A stretch of 64,000 nt of DNA from Nonlabens tegetincola (GCF_002954355.1 NZ_MQVV01000017.1:397700-461699); one strand, 5' to 3'; counted from the first letter of the stretch, positions 1 through 9,622 are shown. Notes: generated by a model not told the origin, from the letters alone. Numbers and translations are program-made.

Positions 1-2769
1 TGCCTCATCGTGATTACCATCTTTATTTTCAAAATAAGCTTTAAAATAAGTCGCTTCTGCCGCTAGATTTCCAGTTGCATTCTGTCTTACGTTTTCATAA
101 GCGGTTCTTGCATCAGATTCCTTGTTCTGTTTCCATGAAGAACGAGCGATAACAATTTGAGCATCGTTTTTCACAGCAGTTTCTGCAGTTGCATCATTCA
201 ACACCTGATTTGCATAAACGATGGCTTGTGAATAATCTTCAGTTTCGTAAAAAGCCCTCATTAAATTAGACCTTGCATAAGAAACATTTTGAGGAAAATC
301 TGCTAGTTGTTCCAATTGTTTAAGTACTGGAATCGCTTTCGCGAAAGCGTTATCACTTAAATGAATCTCACTTAATCGAGCCAAAGCTTGTTCGGTAAAC
401 TGACTGCGTTCTTTAGAAATCACATACTCATAATGAGGTATACTTTCTTGTTTTTGATCTAAAGAGAACTGTGCCTGTGCTAAATAAAAATGAGCTTGAA
501 CGGCATGTTTACCATTAGGAAACTGGTCTAAATACTTTTTCATTTCACGAGCAGTACCTTGCATATCACCTCGCACGAAAGGCTGTTCGGCACTTTCATA
601 GGCTGTATCATCAAGTTCACTGTCTGTAATTTCAACACCTTCTAAACTTCTTACCCAGGTAGCATACTCTACCGTTTTACCTTGATCGATATATACTTGT
701 CTGGCGCTGCTAATTCCTTCTGCAGCTTGCGGTGTACCAGCATATTTACTTGCTACTTGTTTAAAAACGCTAAGAGCTGCATCTAATTTACCATCATTAT
801 AAAGTTGTAAGCCTTTTCTCATCATGGCTGGTGAGGTAAATGAACTACGTGGAAACTCACTAATTAACTGATCATAGGTTTGTAATCCATTATTAACCTG
901 ATTATTATTGATATAGGTATTACCTAATTCATACAACACATCGTCTCTATAAGGTGATCTTTTAAATTTATTCAAGAAGGTTTTAAGATCTTCAATTTTT
1001 CTATCTGGCTTACCTACAAATCCATAAGAAATGGCTTTTTGAAATGCGGCATAATCTGCATTTCTTCCATTCATTGAAATAGCTTTGTTATAAGCTTCCA
1101 TTCCTGGCCAGTATTTCTTAGTCACAAAATTAGCATCTCCTATTCTTAAGTAAGCATCGTTCAATCTTACTTGATCTACATTTGGTTTATTTGTAAATGA
1201 AGTAAATGCTGTTATCGAATTATCGTATTCTTTGAGCTTAAAATAGGTGTAACCTAAATCGTAGTCAATAAGATCATCCTCGATAATACGAGATGAAGAT
1301 GCCTTTGCCATTTTATAATTATCAAGTGCTGCCTGATAATTGTTTACCATATAGTAAGAAGCTGCTCTCCAGAAATAAGCACGTTTTTTAAGCTCATCCT
1401 GATTTGTATACTTTACAGTTTTATCTAGTTGATTAACTGCATCGCTGTATTTGGAATCATTGTATAAGTTGATAGCATGGTAAAAGGCAACCTTTGCATA
1501 AGTCGCTTCGTTTCCTTTGATTCTGCCATTTTCTAGAAGGTCTAAAGCCTCGGCATAATTTTTTGAAGAGAAATAAGAATCGATTAAAAACTCATTCATT
1601 TCATCAGAATGCTGGTTGTCGGGATATGATTCCAAATAACCTAATATTACAGATGGCACACTATCGTAAGGATTCCCGTTTTCATAACTAAGTTTTGCAT
1701 AGTTATAAGAAGCATCTTCTGTAATTTTTTCATCAAGATTCATTTCACTTGCTTTTTTAAAAGCATTAAGTGCATCCTCGCGACGATCAACTTTAATATA
1801 ACTTAATCCTAAATGATAGTAGGCATTTTGTGCTGTAGGATTAGTCCCGTCAACTATTTTATTAAAAGTCTCAATGGCCATAGAATAATTGCCCATTTTA
1901 TAATAAGCGTATCCCAATTGATAGTAGTCGTTGTTATTCCATTTGCCACGAGTACCTTCATATTTTTCTAGATAGGGCAATGCCTCGTTATACTTTTCTT
2001 GATTGAATAAGGATTGACCTATAATACGATTAAGCTCTGATTGTTCCTTGCGGTTAGATTTGGGTAATTGCTCCTGGGCTAGTTGAATAGCTTTATCAAA
2101 GTTTCCTAATTTATAATTAAGATCGGCTTGATAATAAGATAGCTTTTCATCAACTCCTGGTGACTCTTCAACTTGATCAAACAAATCACTTGCTTCTTGC
2201 AGTTCATTTCCTTCATAAGCGATGTAACCCAAATAATATTTTGCTTTGCTTCCATAGGTAGGATCATCGCTCACTCTGTTTAAATACTTTTTTGCTTCAT
2301 CGTACTTTTTTGATTGTACGAGAGTATATCCTGTGTTGAAATAGTATCTAGTCGTTTGTTTTTGCGAAAGCGTGCTTTTATCAACCCTAGTATACCATTT
2401 TGCTGCGCGATTGTAATTACCATTATCAAAGTAATAATCGGCCACATCAATAATGGCGTTATTTTTTTTAGGATTAGTCGGGTATTTCTCGACAAACTGC
2501 TCTATGAGTTGGTCTGCGTTTTTTTGATTAAGTCTGACTGCGCAATTTGCGATGTAATAAGCGGCATTAGACTGGATACTTTCATCATCTACCTCGCGTG
2601 ATACTTTCTCAAACAGCCGTTGCGCTGCTAGATATTGATTCTCGTCATATAAATCTAGCGCTTGATTATACATCGCTAGATCATCAATATAAATTTTAGA
2701 TTGTTGAGCCTGCAACGGCATGGCGATTCCCATGATTAGAATAGCCGCGATAGCAATTTTCTTTAACAT
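1..2769 (-). CDS. Secreted tetratricopeptide-repeat protein, 3' end outside window
   Basis: An open frame of 923 codons runs from the ATG at 2769 to the window edge without a stop, so the C-terminus is missing. Residues 1-22 form a signal peptide (MLKKIAIAAILIMG, cut after PLQAQ). The rest is a long series of degenerate TPR hairpins rich in Tyr, Ala and Asn, for example AAYYIANCAVRL, YYFNTGYTLV and AYYHLGLSYIKV. No catalytic domain is visible. It is transcribed away from ftsE. Proteins of about 1000 residues with this make-up are common in Flavobacteriaceae and are probably periplasmic or outer-membrane scaffolds, but the function is unknown. One intact palindrome (334-349) lies in frame as AFAKA, and a decayed one (about 2358-2373) reads LSQKQ. 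Confidence 0.85.
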   Translation of the reverse strand, partial: MLKKIAIAAILIMGIAMPLQAQQSKIYIDDLAMYNQALDLYDENQYLAAQRLFEKVSREVDDESIQSNAAYYIANCAVRLNQKNADQLIEQFVEKYPTNPKKNNAIIDVADYYFDNGNYNRAAKWYTRVDKSTLSQKQTTRYYFNTGYTLVQSKKYDEAKKYLNRVSDDPTYGSKAKYYLGYIAYEGNELQEASDLFDQVEESPGVDEKLSYYQADLNYKLGNFDKAIQLAQEQLPKSNRKEQSELNRIIGQSLFNQEKYNEALPYLEKYEGTRGKWNNNDYYQLGYAYYKMGNYSMAIETFNKIVDGTNPTAQNAYYHLGLSYIKVDRREDALNAFKKASEMNLDEKITEDASYNYAKLSYENGNPYDSVPSVILGYLESYPDNQHSDEMNEFLIDSYFSSKNYAEALDLLENGRIKGNEATYAKVAFYHAINLYNDSKYSDAVNQLDKTVKYTNQDELKKRAYFWRAASYYMVNNYQAALDNYKMAKASSSRIIEDDLIDYDLGYTYFKLKEYDNSITAFTSFTNKPNVDQVRLNDAYLRIGDANFVTKKYWPGMEAYNKAISMNGRNADYAAFQKAISYGFVGKPDRKIEDLKTFLNKFKRSPYRDDVLYELGNTYINNNQVNNGLQTYDQLISEFPRSSFTSPAMMRKGLQLYNDGKLDAALSVFKQVASKYAGTPQAAEGISSARQVYIDQGKTVEYATWVRSLEGVEITDSELDDTAYESAEQPFVRGDMQGTAREMKKYLDQFPNGKHAVQAHFYLAQAQFSLDQKQESIPHYEYVISKERSQFTEQALARLSEIHLSDNAFAKAIPVLKQLEQLADFPQNVSYARSNLMRAFYETEDYSQAIVYANQVLNDATAETAVKNDAQIVIARSSWKQNKESDARTAYENVRQNATGNLAAEATYFKAYFENKDGNHDEA
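334..349. repeat. Iterated palindrome copy 1 (intragenic)
   Basis: Perfect CGCTTTCGCGAAAGCG inside the TPR gene; it reads AFAKA on the minus strand. Confidence 0.9.
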
Positions 2770-2865
2770 AAATACTTTTTTATGGTAAGGTAAAATTAGA
2801 CACTTACTACAATACAACGCAGGAAAGACTGTTTAATTATTCATAATGTTTTCCACATCAATGAT

Positions 2866-2873
2866 TAACTTTG
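2866..2873 (+). promoter_or_regulatory. Putative -7 element (TAACTTTG) for ftsE
   Basis: Matches the Bacteroidota TAnnTTTG -7 consensus 16 nt before the ftsE ATG. I see no clear -33 TTG at the usual spacing. Confidence 0.4.
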
Positions 2874-2889
2874 TAAGAAACTGTTTTTT

Positions 2890-3573
2890 ATGTCAAACCC
2901 TGTTTTATCTTTAAATGAAGTTGATATTTTTCAACGAGACACTATGATTCTCAAAAACATCAATTTAAATATTGAAAAAGGAGAATTTGTATACCTAATT
3001 GGTAAAACGGGAAGCGGTAAAAGCTCCTTAATGAAAACCTTATACGGTGATCTACCTTTAAAAAAAGGATCTGGTACTATTGTCGATTTTGATTTAGCTC
3101 GCTTGCGCGAAAAAGAAATACCACACCTGCGTCGTAAGCTAGGAGTTGTTTTTCAAGATTTCAAATTACTTACCGATCGCAATATCAATGAAAATTTAAA
3201 ATTTGTGCTCAAAGCAACAGGCTGGAAGGACAAAAAAGCAATGAATGATAAAATTGAAGAGGTCCTTAATAAAGTAGGTATGAAAACCAAGGGTTTTAAA
3301 TACCCTTATGAAATAAGCGGCGGAGAACAACAACGAGTGGCTATAGCCAGAGCTTTGCTTAATGATCCCGAACTTATCATTGCTGATGAGCCAACCGGTA
3401 ATCTAGATCCACAAACAAGTGTTGAGGTGATGGAAGTTCTACAAACCATAAATAAAAATGGTAATACTATTCTCATGGCCACACATGATTATGCCCTTAT
3501 TCTAAAATATCCCTCAAAGACATTGAAATGTGACAATGGGGAAATATTTGAAGTGGTTCAAAAAGCGGTTTAA
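2890..3573 (+). CDS. ftsE: Cell-division ABC transporter ATPase FtsE
   Basis: At 227 residues this is the normal length for FtsE, the cytoplasmic ATPase that works with membrane protein FtsX to control septal peptidoglycan hydrolysis. Visible motifs are Walker [10 protein letters not shown] (about 38-46), the Q-loop VVFQDFKLL, the signature SGGEQQR, Walker [13 protein letters not shown] and the switch His in ATHDY. The phrase FQDFKLL is typical of FtsE rather than LolD. No ftsX is adjacent. The next gene, a glycosyltransferase, begins 2 nt after the stop, so the two are probably co-transcribed. A LolD-like ATPase is the main alternative. Confidence 0.9.
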   Translation: MSNPVLSLNEVDIFQRDTMILKNINLNIEKGEFVYLIGKTGSGKSSLMKTLYGDLPLKKGSGTIVDFDLARLREKEIPHLRRKLGVVFQDFKLLTDRNINENLKFVLKATGWKDKKAMNDKIEEVLNKVGMKTKGFKYPYEISGGEQQRVAIARALLNDPELIIADEPTGNLDPQTSVEVMEVLQTINKNGNTILMATHDYALILKYPSKTLKCDNGEIFEVVQKAV

Positions 3574-3575
3574 TA

Positions 3576-4436
3576 TTGAAAATTACCATAGGAATACCAA
3601 CCTTCAATGATGATCCTAATAGATTAATTGATCAATTAGTACGTTATTACAGCAATGATATTCATGAAATTATCATTTATAACGATGCATCTACTATTCC
3701 TATAAATGTAAGCTCACACAAACTAGTAACCTATTTAAACGGCATTCAAAATATAGGTGATGTAGAAAGCCGTAGAAAAATAGCAGAAGCTGCCACTACC
3801 GATTGGATTTTATTTATTGATGCAGATGTAGAAATACCAACCATTAATTTCACAAGCTCGTTCCTCGTTCATCTTGATAAATTTGAATTAGTATACGCTA
3901 CGGTAGCTTACCAAGAGACCCTTAATAATCCCAACCATTCTTTAAGATGGAAATATGGTATTTCAAGAGAACAGCGTAAACCTAGTAATAATTATGAAAT
4001 CTATAAATACTTCGTTTCTGCTTGTTTCATTATTCAAAAAAAGCAGTTCTTAGATATTTCTAAAAATGTACCTAAGGGTTATGGGCTAGATATCTGGCTC
4101 GCCAAACGATTTAGAGAAGAGCAAATTAAAATCAAACATGCTTCCACTCGCATTATACATTTAGGCTTAGAAGAAAACACGATTTTCTATAACAAGTCCA
4201 TTGAAGGAATTAAAAACACCGCTTTACAATATAAAAATGGTCAACTGGATGGAGCATCTAGACCGGTCATAACTCTTTATGAACGGATTAACTCATTAGG
4301 TCTAAGCAGCGTTTTCACAAGCGTGGTTACAATTTTTAAACCTAGATTAGAACAAAATATTCTAGGAAAAAATCCTAATCTTAGGTTTTTTGACATTTTA
4401 AAATTATACTATTTTATAAAGTCAATAAAAGCATGA
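3576..4436 (+). CDS. Glycosyltransferase family 2 protein
   Basis: A 286-residue GT-A fold enzyme. The N-terminus MKITIGIPTFNDDPN starts the first Rossmann strand, and the metal-binding motif is FIDADVEI (about residue 85). The start is TTG at 3576, two bases after the ftsE stop; no ATG lies at a better place because the first strand begins immediately. It overlaps the next glycosyltransferase by 4 nt (ATGA), implying translational coupling. It likely adds a sugar to a surface polysaccharide or glycan in the cytoplasm; the sugar and acceptor cannot be read from sequence. Confidence 0.85.
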   Translation: MKITIGIPTFNDDPNRLIDQLVRYYSNDIHEIIIYNDASTIPINVSSHKLVTYLNGIQNIGDVESRRKIAEAATTDWILFIDADVEIPTINFTSSFLVHLDKFELVYATVAYQETLNNPNHSLRWKYGISREQRKPSNNYEIYKYFVSACFIIQKKQFLDISKNVPKGYGLDIWLAKRFREEQIKIKHASTRIIHLGLEENTIFYNKSIEGIKNTALQYKNGQLDGASRPVITLYERINSLGLSSVFTSVVTIFKPRLEQNILGKNPNLRFFDILKLYYFIKSIKA

Positions 4437-5332
4437 ATTGGATAGTTGCAATACCACTTTATAACAAATCTAGCACGATAGAAAGGTGTTTAAAAAGTGT
4501 ATTATCTCAAAGTCTAACAGAATTTGACTTGTTGATAGTCAATGATGGCAGCACCGATAATAGTCTTGCGATCGTTGAAGAACGTTTTTCCGATTCACGA
4601 ATTAATATCGTAACTACAACTAATAAAGGTGTAAGCAATGCAAGAAATATCGCTATTGACTATGCTGTTGATCATGAACACCAGTATATCGCCTTTTTAG
4701 ATGCAGATGATTATTGGGAAAACAATCACTTGGAACTTCTGGATCAGCTTTTTAAGCAGTATGAAGACATTCAAGTTGTCGCGAGTAATTATATCACTCA
4801 CTTTAACAACTATGTAAAATCAAATGTTTTTTCAAAACCCGTAGAAACAACACAAATTCTAGAGGATTTGTTTACTTACTCATTTAAAAGTTTTCCTTTG
4901 AGTAGTTCTAGCTTTGCCTGTAATGTTGAAGTTTTTGAGAAAACAGGTAACTACAATACACAGCTCACTCATGGTGAGGATACAGAATTATTTATTCGTC
5001 TAGGAAAACTCTATAAAATTGGCTTTAACACCTCGGTTACAGTTCACATAGACAGAACCTTATCAGGAAGCTCGTCTATTGCAATAAAAGACAGAAAGTA
5101 CCCAGAATTCATCCATTTAGATGATAGTAATAACTTACCCTTGCATGCTTTTATTCAAACCAATCTTTGGCGCATTGCTATAGAACACAAAATGTATGGG
5201 CAATCTGATTCCTTTGAAGAGATCAAAAAGAAAATTGATAAAAACTCGCTTACCGTAAAGCAATTATTTCTACTAAATTTACCTGGTAAATTACTTTACT
5301 ACTTACATCAATTTAAAACAAGAAAAGACTAG
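4433..5332 (+). CDS. Glycosyltransferase family 2 protein
   Basis: A 299-residue GT2 enzyme with the classical N-terminus IPLYNKSSTIERCLKSVLSQ, the VNDGSTDNS motif and the DxD-type motif FLDADDYWE (about residue 90). Downstream GEDTELFIRLG resembles the acceptor-side ED motif of the family. The start codon overlaps the stop of the preceding GT2 gene. The gene ends 12 nt from the convergent FdtA-like gene. Donor and acceptor are unknown. Confidence 0.88.
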   Translation: MNWIVAIPLYNKSSTIERCLKSVLSQSLTEFDLLIVNDGSTDNSLAIVEERFSDSRINIVTTTNKGVSNARNIAIDYAVDHEHQYIAFLDADDYWENNHLELLDQLFKQYEDIQVVASNYITHFNNYVKSNVFSKPVETTQILEDLFTYSFKSFPLSSSSFACNVEVFEKTGNYNTQLTHGEDTELFIRLGKLYKIGFNTSVTVHIDRTLSGSSSIAIKDRKYPEFIHLDDSNNLPLHAFIQTNLWRIAIEHKMYGQSDSFEEIKKKIDKNSLTVKQLFLLNLPGKLLYYLHQFKTRKD

Positions 5333-5343
5333 TATTCATATAA

Positions 5344-5745
5344 CTAGCTATCACCTGTAACAGCTTTGACGAAGTCTTTTTTTACTCTTATGTAATCTGA
5401 CTCACTATACTCATGCGAGGCAAGCACCAGGCACATAGAACCACTCGAAAAATCTTTAAGTTCTCGCCACATCATGGTAGGAATTAAAAGTCCTTTATCT
5501 GGTTTGTTTAAAACAACCTCTTGAGTAGTTTTACCATCAAATAAAGTAACAGTAAAGCTACCACTTACTGCAATCAACAATTCCAAACATTCTTTATGCG
5601 CGTGTCCACCGCGGTATGAATCACTAGGAACATCATACAAGTAATAAACCCTATTTATTTTATAAGGAATAGAGTCTTTTTCAATCACCGCTAGATTTCC
5701 TCTAGGGTCAGTTATTTTTGGTATGTCTAATATTTCTAACTTCAT
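5344..5745 (-). CDS. FdtA/WxcM-like sugar 3,4-ketoisomerase (cupin)
   Basis: A 133-residue single-domain cupin of the FdtA family, which isomerises dTDP-4-keto-6-deoxyglucose to the 3-keto sugar on the way to 3-amino-3,6-dideoxy sugars. Diagnostic stretches are TDPRGNLAVIE (about 12-22), YRGGHAHKE with the paired active-site His residues (about 44-52), and LLIPTMMWRELKDF. It overlaps the upstream glycosyltransferase by one base (TAATG), so it is co-translated with it. The partner aminotransferase and dTDP-glucose enzymes are not in this window, so they must lie elsewhere if the pathway is complete. Confidence 0.85.
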   Translation of the reverse strand: MKLEILDIPKITDPRGNLAVIEKDSIPYKINRVYYLYDVPSDSYRGGHAHKECLELLIAVSGSFTVTLFDGKTTQEVVLNKPDKGLLIPTMMWRELKDFSSGSMCLVLASHEYSESDYIRVKKDFVKAVTGDS

Positions 5746-6554
5746 TACTTGGATGATTTAAGATAGGCATGGGCTCCTTGAACAAACACCTGATACTTTT
5801 TGAGTAACACAGGCAAATTAACAACATATCCCTTACGTAGTAAGAAAAACATATATTTCAATGCCATTAATTTAACCGGTCGATTATCAAACGCAGCTAA
5901 AGCACCTCTTGCCTTTATAACCCTATCTGTGACAACCATGTCACTACTTGTTGTTTTAGGATGCTTAACAACGAACTTGGGATCAGACATCAACGAGACA
6001 CCTTTATCTAGAGCCTCTTTTAAGAATATATAATTCTCTGAATCTTCAAACGCACTTCCTAGACCAAATCTTTCATCATAACTCAACTTATTGATAATCT
6101 CTTTATGCTTGAAAGTGATTTCTGGAGAAAGCACTTTTCTTATACTTTTCCTATCATGTAGTTTACTCACATCACCCAGCGTATAATACGGCTCATTATT
6201 ATCACTCCTTGTCTTAAAAGTTATTATAGCTGTATTCTTTGTGTTATGCGACTCAATGACTGATTCAATTGCGCCTGGCAATAGCTGTACGTCATCATCT
6301 AGAATCCAACACAAGGGTTTACTTGCATTTTGAATTGCTATATTCCTACTGCGAGATAATCCTAATTGCGCATCATTGATTACTTGAATGTTGGAACATT
6401 CACCTTCCAAAACTACCGTACCTTGATTGACAATAATGATATTCTCAGTAATTTCACTTATTGGCTTTGAAAAAATACGTTCCAAAAAACTAAGATCACC
6501 GCGATTCATAGTCGCAATGAGAATCTCTAAATCATCAATGGTGTATCTATTCAA
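5745..6554 (-). CDS. Glycosyltransferase family 2 protein
   Basis: A 269-residue GT-A glycosyltransferase. The first strand LEILIATMNRGD (about 9-20), SRSRNIAIQNA and the metal site WILDDDVQL (about 93-101) are visible. The start is TTG at 6554; the first in-frame ATG would remove the first beta strand, so TTG is preferred. Only 32 nt separate it from the divergent gene at 6587. It is coupled to the FdtA-like gene by a 1-nt overlap, suggesting it may handle the sugar that enzyme helps to make; this is inference. Confidence 0.82.
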   Translation of the reverse strand: MNRYTIDDLEILIATMNRGDLSFLERIFSKPISEITENIIIVNQGTVVLEGECSNIQVINDAQLGLSRSRNIAIQNASKPLCWILDDDVQLLPGAIESVIESHNTKNTAIITFKTRSDNNEPYYTLGDVSKLHDRKSIRKVLSPEITFKHKEIINKLSYDERFGLGSAFEDSENYIFLKEALDKGVSLMSDPKFVVKHPKTTSSDMVVTDRVIKARGALAAFDNRPVKLMALKYMFFLLRKGYVVNLPVLLKKYQVFVQGAHAYLKSSK

Positions 6555-6586
6555 GCGTGTTATCTTTACCTCAAAGATAGTTTTTT

Positions 6587-7723
6587 ATGCGCATCTTACT
6601 CATAGGCGAGTACAGTGGTTACCACAACGCCCTTAAACACGGTTTACAATCTCTAGGTCACGAGGTTGTCATTGCTGGTGATGGTGATGGGTTTAAAAAA
6701 TTTCCCGTAGACGTCGACTTAGGTAGCGATTATTTTAGGCGCAATTGGTTTAGAGAAAAGATAAAAGTAGCGTGGTGGAAACTTACTGGTAACAATCTAG
6801 AAGACTATTTGAGATTAGCTCGCTTTCGCGAAAGCGAAAAAAAACTAGCAAATTTTGATATAATTCAATTCATCAATTCAAACGCATTAGGTTGTGCACC
6901 CAACATAGAATGGCAAATGATGCAACGATTACTGGAAAACAACAGTAAGGTTTTTTTAATTGCCTGTGGTGATGATTGTGAATACAGCAACTACCTAGTA
7001 AACCAACATAAAGGCTATTCAATTCTTAAGGCAGCCGAAAATGCTCCAACAGGAAAAGCAGTTCTTGATCACACCTACAAATATTTGGATAAAGGATACC
7101 GCGATAATTATAACAAATTGATGAAGCGTTGTGTGAATATCGTTCCCAGTAATACGGACTATGCCATGGCACTCACTGATCAAAATAAGGCAACTAGTAT
7201 CATTGCTGCTCCTGTAGTCGTTGAAAATATCCCAGACGAGATAAACCACGATCTTAGTGTGATTGAAATATTTATGGGTATAAATCGAGGTAATTACTGG
7301 AAAAAAGGTATTAATTATTTTGAGAAAGCTCTAGAGATTGTAAAAGAGAAATACAAGAGTAAAGTGAATATTACCATTGCTGAAGATTTACCCTATACCG
7401 ATTACATTACCAGCTATAAAAAAGCACATATTTTATTGGATCAAGTACTATGCTTTGATCAAGGATACAACGCCTTGCAAGCCATGTTACGAGGCAAAGT
7501 TGTTTTTGCAGGTGCAGGTGAACCCTATTTTAAATTTCATAACATTGATAAAATTCCTGTTATCGACGCAACGCCAGATGTGATGGATATTGTAGATAAA
7601 CTGAGCGAACTTATAGAAAATCCCAGCACCATAATTGAACTAGGTAAAGAAGCTAGAAAACACGTCATTCACTATCACGATGCGGTAAAAATAGCTAGAC
7701 AATTTGAGCATCTCTATAAATAA
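6587..7723 (+). CDS. Glycosyltransferase (GT-B type, GT1/GT4-like)
   Basis: A 378-residue protein with a GT-B layout. The N-terminal Rossmann start is MRILLIGEYSGYHNALKHGL, and the C-terminal donor half contains YNALQAMLRGKVVFAG (about 300-315) followed by the helical tail HDAVKIARQFEHLY. No exact E-x7-E motif is visible, so the family assignment is general. An in-frame palindrome (6821-6836) encodes RFRES within LARFRESEKK. The gene completes the polysaccharide group at 3.6-7.7 kb. Confidence 0.75.
   Translation: MRILLIGEYSGYHNALKHGLQSLGHEVVIAGDGDGFKKFPVDVDLGSDYFRRNWFREKIKVAWWKLTGNNLEDYLRLARFRESEKKLANFDIIQFINSNALGCAPNIEWQMMQRLLENNSKVFLIACGDDCEYSNYLVNQHKGYSILKAAENAPTGKAVLDHTYKYLDKGYRDNYNKLMKRCVNIVPSNTDYAMALTDQNKATSIIAAPVVVENIPDEINHDLSVIEIFMGINRGNYWKKGINYFEKALEIVKEKYKSKVNITIAEDLPYTDYITSYKKAHILLDQVLCFDQGYNALQAMLRGKVVFAGAGEPYFKFHNIDKIPVIDATPDVMDIVDKLSELIENPSTIIELGKEARKHVIHYHDAVKIARQFEHLYK
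6821..6836. repeat. Iterated palindrome copy 2 (intragenic)
   Basis: Perfect CGCTTTCGCGAAAGCG inside the GT-B gene; it reads RFRES. Confidence 0.9.
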
Positions 7724-7845
7724 TGAGGTAAACAACCATGCTCTTCTTACATATAATCGAAAGGCACTAGGTTATTAATAAGATACGTTGATTAAAAAAC
7801 TGATAATGAATTGGTAGAGTTTAATCAACTTATTTTGAGGATAGA

Positions 7846-8133
7846 TTATTTATTTTTCCACTGTATATCGATACCTGAAAAATCTGCTTTGGCTTGTTCT
7901 TTAGCTTGTGAAGGAATCATAAATTCAAACTCTACATTCACTTCTAGACCATCATCCAGGTAGAACAGCATAGTTTCTTCACCTTCATAGTCACATATGA
8001 CCAAAGCATGAACTTCTTTTACGGTAAAAAACTCTGGATCTTTGTATTCCTGAGGTTCAACAAACTCAAAATAGTGAAGAACTCGTGCTCCTTTAAAAAA
8101 TTCTATCTGTGGCAAATACAAGTCTTTTTCCAT
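7846..8133 (-). CDS. Conserved hypothetical protein, 95 residues
   Basis: I do not recognise this small protein. It is acidic, has no signal peptide or membrane segment, and is rich in beta-strand-like stretches (EVHALVICDYEGEETMLFYLDDG). A TATTTTTG -7-like element on the minus strand (8138-8145) is only 4 nt from the ATG, suggesting its own, possibly leaderless, transcript. It lies downstream of the E2 gene but behind a terminator. It is probably a real cytoplasmic protein. Confidence 0.65.
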   Translation of the reverse strand: MEKDLYLPQIEFFKGARVLHYFEFVEPQEYKDPEFFTVKEVHALVICDYEGEETMLFYLDDGLEVNVEFEFMIPSQAKEQAKADFSGIDIQWKNK

Positions 8134-8181
8134 GTTGCAAAAATAAATCTTTCTATAAGGGTTTTATCAAGATGATTAAAT

Positions 8182-8213
8182 AAAAAACCACCTCAGTACT
8201 CAGGTGGTTTTTT
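8182..8213 (-). terminator. Rho-independent terminator after the E2 gene
   Basis: A 12-bp stem (AAAAAACCACCT paired with AGGTGGTTTTTT) with an 8-nt loop lies between the E2 stop codon and the start of the downstream small gene. Confidence 0.85.
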
Positions 8214-8239
8214 AAAGTCTAACTATTATTTTCAAGAAC

Positions 8240-9586
8240 TTAAATAGTTCTATTAGGATCAAAACTTTCTAGTAGCTGGGCCACTCGTTGCACAAACTGT
8301 CCACCTAGAGCTCCATTTACTACTCTATGGTCATAACTGTGAGACAAGAACATTTTCATTCTTATACCTATAAAATCACCATCTGGAGTTTCTATTACTG
8401 CCGGCACTTTTCTAATCGCACCTAGTGCTAGGATACCAACTTGTGGTTGGTTAATGATTGGTGTTCCTAATACAGAACCAAAGGTACCAACATTAGTCAC
8501 CGTATAGGTACCACCTTGTGTATCGTCTGGTTTTAATTTACCATTTCTAGCTCTATTTGCAAGATCGTTAACCGATTTTGCCATTCCGACCAAATTAAGT
8601 TGGTCTGCATTTTTGATTACCGGAACAATAAGGTTTCCATCTGGTAAAGCAGCTGCCATACCTAGGTTAACGTTCTTCCTTTTTATTATTTTATCACCAT
8701 CAACTGATATGTTCATCATTGGAAATTCCTTAAGAGCTGTTGCTACAGCTTCCATAAAGATTGGTGTAAAGGTTAAATTCTCGCCTTCTCTAGCTTTGAA
8801 AGCATCCTTATTCTTTTTACGCCAGTTCCATATTGTGGTTACATCTGCCTCTATAAAACTTTGTACGTGTGCACTAGTTTGCACACTAGCTATCATGTGA
8901 TGAGAGATTAGTTTACCCATTCTACTCATTTCAATGATCTCATCTTCTCCATTGACTGATACTGGAGCAGCCTTAACTGGAGCAGCAGCAGCAGGTTTTG
9001 AAGCTGCAGCTGTTGTAGCTGCTGCAGGTGCTGGAGCTGTTTTACCAGCTTTTTTATCTTCTACGTAAGCTAGGATATCGTTTTTAGTAACGCGTCCATC
9101 CTTTCCTGTCCCATTAATAGCCTCTAATTCTTCTAGTGAAATGTTCTCCTCTTTGGCAATATTCTTAACAAGCGGAGAGTAAAATGAATCGCTGTTTGCG
9201 TAGTCGTTATCCACTTTACCAGCGGTAGCCATTCCTTTATCAACTTGCGCTGTAGCGGCTTTTACAGCCTCAACAGGTTGTGCAGTTGCCTCGGCCGGCG
9301 TTGAATCGTTACTAGAGGATGATGCAGCGTCTGTAGCTGAATCTCCGTCAGTTTCTATGATCGCAATAGTTTGTCCTACTTGAACTACATCATCTACTTG
9401 AAATAGGATTTCTTTAAGAACACCATCTACCTCACTAGGCACTTCACTATCTACCTTGTCGGTAGCTATTTCTAGTACAGGTTCATCCATTTCTATGGTG
9501 TCACCTACATTTTTAAGCCATGTGGTTATGGTAGCTTCTGCTACCGATTCTCCCATTTTAGGTAATTTTAATTCAAATGTTGCCAT
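8240..9586 (-). CDS. 2-oxo acid dehydrogenase E2 acyltransferase
   Basis: A 448-residue dihydrolipoyl acyltransferase core of a 2-oxo acid dehydrogenase complex, probably the branched-chain type. The N-terminal lipoyl domain (about 1-78) carries the lipoylation site ATDKVDSEV. An Ala/Pro/Thr linker follows, then the E3-binding domain (YSPLVKNIAKEENISLEEL, with GTGKDGRVTKNDI, about 136-172), a second Ala-rich linker and the catalytic domain (about 220-448). The catalytic motif reads SYDHRVVNGALGG; the usual HxxxDG has Asn instead of Asp. A TACTTTTG element at 9623-9630 on the minus strand may be its promoter. E1 and E3 genes are not nearby. Confidence 0.92.
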   Translation of the reverse strand: MATFELKLPKMGESVAEATITTWLKNVGDTIEMDEPVLEIATDKVDSEVPSEVDGVLKEILFQVDDVVQVGQTIAIIETDGDSATDAASSSSNDSTPAEATAQPVEAVKAATAQVDKGMATAGKVDNDYANSDSFYSPLVKNIAKEENISLEELEAINGTGKDGRVTKNDILAYVEDKKAGKTAPAPAAATTAAASKPAAAAPVKAAPVSVNGEDEIIEMSRMGKLISHHMIASVQTSAHVQSFIEADVTTIWNWRKKNKDAFKAREGENLTFTPIFMEAVATALKEFPMMNISVDGDKIIKRKNVNLGMAAALPDGNLIVPVIKNADQLNLVGMAKSVNDLANRARNGKLKPDDTQGGTYTVTNVGTFGSVLGTPIINQPQVGILALGAIRKVPAVIETPDGDFIGIRMKMFLSHSYDHRVVNGALGGQFVQRVAQLLESFDPNRTI

Positions 9587-9622
9587 GATTTTACAGCTAC
9601 TATAACGTTTTCAATTAGTTTA

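Noticed and set aside
2280..2601. Two overlapping short frames near the left end
   Set aside because: Both lie within the much longer TPR gene, which has a signal peptide and repeat structure.
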